NCBI GenBank assembly: GCA_031430575.1
Contig: JANPBT010000081.1
Location: 1 to 18,303 of the forward strand
Reading direction: 5' to 3'
DNA from: JANMDS01 sp031430575
GTDB lineage: Bacteria > Pseudomonadota > Gammaproteobacteria > Burkholderiales > Casimicrobiaceae
Length of the DNA stretch: 18,303 nt
Below the pieces are notes generated by a model. The model did not search any database. It worked only from the letters and a program-made list of their open reading frames with translations, and was not told the origin of the DNA. A program made the translations under genes and the position numbers. Shown here piece after piece: positions 14,896-18,303 of the stretch; positions within the stretch are counted from its first letter, which is position 1, and each line of letters begins with the position of its first letter.

Positions 14896-15551
14896 GGCGG
14901 GCTGATGCCAAGCTCGGTGCAGATTTTGAGTACGGTTGATTTCAACTTTTCATTTTCTATTTCGAGCGCTTCAAGCCGCGCTTTTAGCGCGATCAGCTCG
15001 CTTAGCGAAACATCGGCGATTTGCTTTTCAGAGGCAAATACCTGCGGCGCAGATTGCGGCATTTCTACCGCACCGCAAAGTAAATGCGCCCAGCGCGGCT
15101 CGCGTGTGCCAACGGTGCGAGGGAGCTCGATTACAAAATTTTTCGCTGCCAATTCGTTCATAAAGGCTTCGACCGCAGAAATATCGGCAAATTTATGGAT
15201 GCGCTCGCTGTGAATGCGCAACTCGGAAAGCGTCTGCGGCCCGCGCAGCATCAGCACGGCGATGAGGGCTACCGATTGCGATGGAATGCCGACGACTTTG
15301 CCGAAGTTTTGCGCGTAGCGGGTGACCCGCCCGCCCGAGCCTTCATAGACTAAATCGAGCGATTTCAGGGCATCGACGGTGGCTTGCACTTGCGCTTCGC
15401 TCGCCTCCATCAGCGGGTCACGGCTCGATTTTTGATTGCATCCAGAGGTCAGGGCATTGAGCGAAAGCGGATAAGTGTCGGGCACCGTATGCTGCTTTTC
15501 AACCATCACCCCGATCACGCGCGATTCAAGCAGCGTAAGCGCGCGGATCAT
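14892..15551 (-). CDS. yceH: YceH family protein (DUF480)
   Basis: A 219-residue protein of normal length for YceH. The N-terminal winged-helix-like part has LESRVIGVMVEKQHTVPDTYPLSLNALTSGCNQKSSRDP; the second half has LMLRGPQTLSELRIHSERIH and a leucine-rich C-terminal coiled coil (ALKARLEALEIENEKLKSTV). The role is unknown; the double winged-helix fold suggests nucleic-acid or protein binding. It overlaps both neighbours by ATGA (15548-15551 and 14892-14895). Repeat copy 9 lies in the linker before the coiled coil and is read as SAPQV. Confidence 0.92.
   Translation of the reverse strand: MIRALTLLESRVIGVMVEKQHTVPDTYPLSLNALTSGCNQKSSRDPLMEASEAQVQATVDALKSLDLVYEGSGGRVTRYAQNFGKVVGIPSQSVALIAVLMLRGPQTLSELRIHSERIHKFADISAVEAFMNELAAKNFVIELPRTVGTREPRWAHLLCGAVEMPQSAPQVFASEKQIADVSLSELIALKARLEALEIENEKLKSTVLKICTELGISPP
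15040..15052 (+). repeat. 12-mer repeat, copy 9 (inside yceH)
   Basis: Full form TACCTGCGGCGCAGATT at 15039-15055, antisense to yceH, read TCT-GCG-CCG-CAG-GTA (SAPQV) in a variable linker. Confidence 0.95.
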
Positions 15552-16180
15552 CGCTTGCTTTCAGCAACGAGCGCGGGGTTAAAGCGCGGATCGTTGTACA
15601 TCTTGAATTGCCGGTAAATTTTGAAATAGGCTTTACCTGCGGCGCAGTTTTGCAGCAATTCGTCGAGGCATGCGCCTAAATCTGCCCGTTGCATTTGCAA
15701 TTGCGTGAGCTTTGCAGCACTCGCGCTGCGATGGCTCTCGTCGACGTCGGTGCGCTGCGTTTGCGATTTCATCGCCTTAATTTTCAGCGCCATGATCGAC
15801 AGCTTATCAATCATGGCGCCCGCTGTTTCGCTATTTAATCGCGCGCCCGGTTTCGCGTTGGCACGCGGCGCATCGCTACGGGCGGACGCTTCATCGACCA
15901 GCTTTAATGCCAAGAGCAAGATTTCGTCGATGCGCTCAACAGCATCGTTGCGGGCTTGGTTAAAGCCATCGATGGCCCGTTTGTTGGCGGTGATTTCGGC
16001 GTCGCTCGCTTTCGTGCGGCGGGCGAGATCTTCTTCGTCCCAGAGGAGGCAGTTAAAGCGATGATTGGTGCGCACCCAACGCGGCAGCGGATCAATCGCA
16101 GCGCTAATGTCAGCGTGTGGCCCATCGGGTTGCGTAAACGCGGCATCGTGCAGCGCGGTAATTTCGGTGGAATTCATCAT
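15548..16180 (-). CDS. DUF4254 family protein
   Basis: A 210-residue, largely helical protein without signal peptide or membrane segment. It matches DUF4254: LHDAAF near the start, NHRFNCLLWDEEDLARR, KRAIDGFNQARNDAVERIDE, LNSETAGAMIDKLSIMALKI, QRADLGACLDELL, and FKIYRQFKMYNDPRFNPAL near the end. The function is not known to me; conserved His/Asp/Glu residues (NH, WDEED, NQARND) hint at a metal or phosphate-linked role, which is a guess. It lies 39 bases after gpsA and overlaps yceH by ATGA. Repeat copy 10 is read as CAAGK near the C-terminus. Confidence 0.85.
   Translation of the reverse strand: MMNSTEITALHDAAFTQPDGPHADISAAIDPLPRWVRTNHRFNCLLWDEEDLARRTKASDAEITANKRAIDGFNQARNDAVERIDEILLLALKLVDEASARSDAPRANAKPGARLNSETAGAMIDKLSIMALKIKAMKSQTQRTDVDESHRSASAAKLTQLQMQRADLGACLDELLQNCAAGKAYFKIYRQFKMYNDPRFNPALVAESKR
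15635..15647 (+). repeat. 12-mer repeat, copy 10 (inside the DUF4254 gene)
   Basis: TACCTGCGGCGCAGTTTT starting at 15634, antisense to the gene, read AAC-TGC-GCC-GCA-GGT-AAA (NCAAGK), a different frame from copies 9 and 12. Confidence 0.95.
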
Positions 16181-16219
16181 GGCGGTTTGATTTTAGGCGC
16201 GCATCTGCCGTAGGCAATG

Positions 16220-17188
16220 CTACGCTAGCCGAACATTGCGCGACATCAGCGCAACGACAGCCTGCTGCGGCGATAATTGCCCTTCGAGCATGGCTGCCAC
16301 GGCTTCACAAATTGGCATCTCGACCCCGATTTTTCGGGCTAAAAAGATCGTTTTCTGCGCCGCAGGTATGCCCTCGGCCACATGCCCGAGATCGCGGGAG
16401 ATATCTGCCAATCGAAGCCCTTGCGCCAAACCCATGCCCACGCGCCGGTTGCGCGAGAGATCGCCAGTGCAGGTGAGCACTAAATCGCCTAAACCGGCAA
16501 GGCCAGAGACGGTCTCGGCTTTGCCGCCGAGCGCGAGGGCAAGCCGCGTGATTTCTGCTAACCCGCGGGTGATGAGCGCAGCCCGGGCATTTGCGCCGAG
16601 CTGCAAGCCATCGCATAAGCCAGCAGCGATAGCGAGCACGTTTTTCACTGCGCCACCAATTTCAACGCCGACAACATCGGTCGACGGGTAGATGCGCAGC
16701 GCGTCATCGCTCAAGGCAATCGCTTGCGCGTTGGCAAAGGCTGCATCGTGGCTGGCAAGCACAATCGCTGCGGGCAGGCCGCGCGCGACTTCTTGCGCAA
16801 AACTAGGGCCGAACAACATGCCATAGGGCGCGCGCCATCGGGTGCGCATGATCTCAGCCGGAAGCGCTGCCTCGTTGCCCACGAAGCCTTTGCATAAGCC
16901 AATGAGCCGCACTTCATCGGCGTGGGCGCTGACGGCATCAAGCGCATCGCACAAGCCCGAGGTCGGCACGCCGAGCACAATGAGTGCAGGCGCAGGCGGT
17001 ACCTGCGGCGCAATTTTGAGATTTTCTGGAAAAGCCTGGCCCGGCAAATACGTGATGTTTTGGCGATCAGCGGCGAGTTGCGCCGCATGTGCTTCGCGGC
17101 GGGCGACTAGGGTGACGTCGTGCGCTTGCGCCCACCGGATTGCGAGCGCAGTGCCCCATGCGCCAGCGCCATAGACAGTAATTTTCAT
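16220..17188 (-). CDS. gpsA: NAD(P)H-dependent glycerol-3-phosphate dehydrogenase
   Basis: Reduces dihydroxyacetone phosphate to sn-glycerol-3-phosphate, the backbone for phospholipids, in the cytoplasm. It has 322 residues, normal for GpsA. The dinucleotide site is VYGAGAWGTALA (G7, G9, G12). Other marks are GPSFAQEVARGLPAA (127-141), the catalytic lysine K182 in GGAVKNVLAIAAG, and the substrate-site stretch GLGDLVLTCTGDLSRNRR (D235, R246, N247). The end GVEMPICEAVAAML is typical. It lies in the secB cluster, as in E. coli (grxC-secB-gpsA), here with one SH3-protein gene in between. It carries two copies of the 12-mer repeat in opposite orientations, read as IPAAQK (274-279) and APQV (60-63). 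Confidence 0.97.
   Translation of the reverse strand: MKITVYGAGAWGTALAIRWAQAHDVTLVARREAHAAQLAADRQNITYLPGQAFPENLKIAPQVPPAPALIVLGVPTSGLCDALDAVSAHADEVRLIGLCKGFVGNEAALPAEIMRTRWRAPYGMLFGPSFAQEVARGLPAAIVLASHDAAFANAQAIALSDDALRIYPSTDVVGVEIGGAVKNVLAIAAGLCDGLQLGANARAALITRGLAEITRLALALGGKAETVSGLAGLGDLVLTCTGDLSRNRRVGMGLAQGLRLADISRDLGHVAEGIPAAQKTIFLARKIGVEMPICEAVAAMLEGQLSPQQAVVALMSRNVRLA
16355..16367 (-). repeat. 12-mer repeat, copy 11 (inside gpsA, sense)
   Basis: ACCTGCGGCGCAG in the gpsA coding direction, followed by AAAAC. The frame ATA-CCT-GCG-GCG-CAG-AAA gives IPAAQK, the same hexapeptide as in hemB although the proteins are unrelated. Confidence 0.95.
17001..17012 (+). repeat. 12-mer repeat, copy 12 (inside gpsA, antisense)
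   Basis: TACCTGCGGCGCA followed by ATTTT (no G after the 12-mer). It is antisense to gpsA, read ATT-GCG-CCG-CAG-GTA (IAPQV) between the nucleotide-binding strands. Confidence 0.9.
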
Positions 17189-17209
17189 GCGCGGATCGGC
17201 GACGGCCGC

Positions 17210-17665
17210 TTAAACGCCAAAAATGCTCTCGATGCGCACATAGCCCGCGCTGCCATCACGGTGCGTAACCCGCACCCAACCACTGCTGGGCGTAGGCTCC
17301 GCGAGATTGAGCAACACATCTTTTTCAGCTGAAAAAACAATCGCTGCAGTTTCATTGGGCTGCGCGCGCACGGTGGCAAAAGGCACTTTGACTTGCACTT
17401 GCGAGCGGTTGCCGACTTGCCGAGGCTCCACCCAGCCAAGAGTGCCGCTGGCATCACGCACTTTGACCCAGCCAGCGACGGTGACGATTACTTCCACTGG
17501 CGTGCCGCTGCCCAAAAGAAAGAGCTTGGTGCTTTTCGAGGAAGGGCTATCGAAAAGCACGGTGCCATTTTCAGTGATTTGCTTGAAATCAACGGCATGC
17601 GCTGCGGCGGCGAATGCGCAGACGAGCGCGGCTGTAATGCCCAAAACACGACCGGTTGATTTCAT
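17210..17665 (-). CDS. Exported SH3-domain protein
   Basis: I chose ATG 17665 because AAGGA lies six bases upstream; an ATG two codons earlier touches that site directly and is less likely. The product is 151 residues, with a signal peptide (RVLGITAALVCAFAAAAHA, cleavage after about residue 24). Two bacterial SH3-like units follow, each with a GWVKV or GWVRV strand: VEVIVTVAGWVKVRDASGTLGWVEPRQV, then the stretch from VPFATVRAQPNETAAIVF to GWVRVTHRDGSAGYVRIESIF. Such domains often bind cell-wall peptides, so a periplasmic wall-associated role is possible but not shown. It lies 25 bases after secB and 21 bases before gpsA, clearly in the same operon. Confidence 0.85.
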   Translation of the reverse strand: MKSTGRVLGITAALVCAFAAAAHAVDFKQITENGTVLFDSPSSKSTKLFLLGSGTPVEVIVTVAGWVKVRDASGTLGWVEPRQVGNRSQVQVKVPFATVRAQPNETAAIVFSAEKDVLLNLAEPTPSSGWVRVTHRDGSAGYVRIESIFGV

Positions 17666-17696
17666 GCGCATTCCTTGACTGTCATCAATGAAAAAT

Positions 17697-18191
17697 TTAT
17701 TGCTTGGTGGTGCCGGCTTGATCTAAGCGGGCCAATTCTGCTTCGAGCTGCTGCTGATAAAGCGCTTCGAAATTGATCGGTGCTAAGTAAACCGGTGGGA
17801 AGCCCATGCGGTTAATCGCGTCGCTGATGGCCTCGCGGGCATACGGGAAAATAATATTTGGGCAATGAATGCCGAGCACAGCAGGCAAATCAGACTCCGT
17901 AACACCGCGAATCTGGAAAATACCAGCTTGCTTTGCTTCCACTAAAAAGAGTGTGCTCTCGGCCAATTTTGCAGTCACCGTCACCGCGAGGGTGACATCA
18001 AAGTAGCCGTCTTCGACATTAGCCGTTTGCATTTGTAAGCCCACTTCAACTTGCGGGCCTTGCGCATTGGCGGCACGAAAGCTTTGCGGTGCGCCCGGAT
18101 TTTCGACCGACAAATCTTTCAGGTAGATGCGCTCGATATTAAACACGGGTTGGTTTGCTGCTGGAGCGGCTTGGTTTGCTGCGTCTGCCAT
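17697..18191 (-). CDS. secB: Protein-export chaperone SecB
   Basis: Cytoplasmic tetrameric chaperone that keeps precursor proteins unfolded and hands them to SecA. It has 164 residues. Family segments are FNIERIYLKDLSVENPGAPQ, VEVGLQMQTANVEDGYFDVTL, AVTVTAKL, LFLVEAKQAGIF, LGIHCPNIIFPYAREAISD and MGFPPVYLAPINFEALYQQQ. A short alanine- and glutamine-rich N-terminal tail and an acidic C-terminal helix are as usual. It is the first gene seen of the cluster that continues to gpsA; grxC may lie beyond the window edge, as in related genomes. Confidence 0.97.
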   Translation of the reverse strand: MADAANQAAPAANQPVFNIERIYLKDLSVENPGAPQSFRAANAQGPQVEVGLQMQTANVEDGYFDVTLAVTVTAKLAESTLFLVEAKQAGIFQIRGVTESDLPAVLGIHCPNIIFPYAREAISDAINRMGFPPVYLAPINFEALYQQQLEAELARLDQAGTTKQ

Positions 18192-18237
18192 GAGAGTAAT
18201 GCTTTCTTAACTAAATTTAAAGGAGAAAAATGAAAAT

Positions 18238-18250
18238 ACCTGCGGCGCAG
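18238..18250 (+). repeat. 12-mer repeat, copy 13 (arm upstream of secB)
   Basis: ACCTGCGGCGCAG followed by ATATG. Inverted partner of copy 14. Confidence 0.95.
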
Positions 18251-18274
18251 ATATGATGCTTTTGAAGGCAAAAA

Positions 18275-18287
18275 CTGCGCCGCAGGT
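18275..18287 (-). repeat. 12-mer repeat, copy 14 (arm upstream of secB)
   Basis: ACCTGCGGCGCAG on the minus strand followed by TTTTTGC. It shares 22 identical bases with copy 6 (9010-9031). Confidence 0.95.
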
Positions 18288-18303
18288 AGTCTTGAATTTG
18301 CTA

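Larger units (their letters stand above)
18237..18288. repeat. Inverted pair of the 12-mer upstream of secB
   Basis: Perfect 14-base arms (TACCTGCGGCGCAG at 18237-18250 and its complement at 18275-18288) with a 24-base spacer. On the minus strand the stem is followed by ATTTTCATTTTT, so it could terminate a minus-strand gene upstream of secB (outside the window) or sit in the secB leader. It starts about 45 bases before the secB ATG. Confidence 0.8.

Noticed and set aside
18230..18256. Eight-codon ORF (MKIPAAQI) with a good AAGGAG site upstream on the plus strand
   Set aside because: It runs antisense to the secB leader, its codons are mostly the repeat itself, and no plus-strand gene follows. 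Probably chance.
794..18287. CRISPR array made of the repeated motif
   Set aside because: Spacing is irregular (tens to thousands of bases), both orientations occur, copies lie in coding genes and no cas genes are present.
794..18287. Chi-like or KOPS-like polarity signal
   Set aside because: Such signals are strongly biased to one strand of a replichore; here the split is 7 to 7.

Overview
The window looks like a chromosomal stretch of a betaproteobacterium, most likely Burkholderiales or a near relative. The signs are a methionine synthase split into a homocysteine-binding protein and a folate/cobalamin protein, a Bug-type (TctC) solute receptor, a DUF3455 lipoprotein, a DUF3422 membrane protein, a Mg-type HemB without the zinc cysteines, and a secB/gpsA cluster. 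This placement is inferred from gene families, not from a phylogeny.

Layout. Positions 1-139 are the right end of an IS3-family element (transposase C-terminus plus terminal repeat). Next, on the minus strand, come a Nudix hydrolase gene broken by one in-frame TGA (184-720), hemB with its terminator, and a branched-chain-amino-acid-type ABC receptor gene. A DUF3455 lipoprotein gene (minus) and a LysR regulator gene (plus) diverge around 3701-3762. A two-domain M16 peptidase follows on the plus strand and converges on a DUF3422 membrane protein gene. Between 9043 and 14110 lie the two parts of MetH, separated by a Bug receptor gene. A small rhodanese gene diverges from the homocysteine-binding part. 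From 18191 down to 14644 runs a compact minus-strand cluster: secB, SH3-domain protein, gpsA, DUF4254, yceH (DUF480), ykgJ-like. Its last three genes are joined by ATGA stop/start overlaps.

The most striking feature is not a gene. A 12-base sequence, ACCTGCGGCGCA, occurs 14 times, 7 per strand, or about once per 1.3 kb. Twelve copies extend to ACCTGCGGCGCAG. Thirteen are preceded by T, and all are followed by A/T-rich bases. Nine copies are intergenic, two pairs of these form inverted repeats, and one more forms the core of a terminator. Five copies lie inside genes (hemB, yceH, the DUF4254 gene, and gpsA twice) and are read as different peptides in different frames and orientations. Chance would give about 0.002 copies of a given 12-mer in this length on both strands. 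Density, length, strand balance, terminator pairing and spread into housekeeping genes all resemble DNA uptake sequences of Neisseriaceae and Pasteurellaceae, but the motif matches no uptake signal known to me. A REP-like or protein-binding repeat is the main alternative.

Biology of the genes: tetrapyrrole synthesis (hemB), cobalamin-dependent methionine synthesis (split metH), phospholipid precursor synthesis (gpsA), protein export (secB), solute capture (two periplasmic receptors) and envelope proteolysis (M16). Nothing here looks like a defence system, prophage, CRISPR array, tRNA or rRNA gene.
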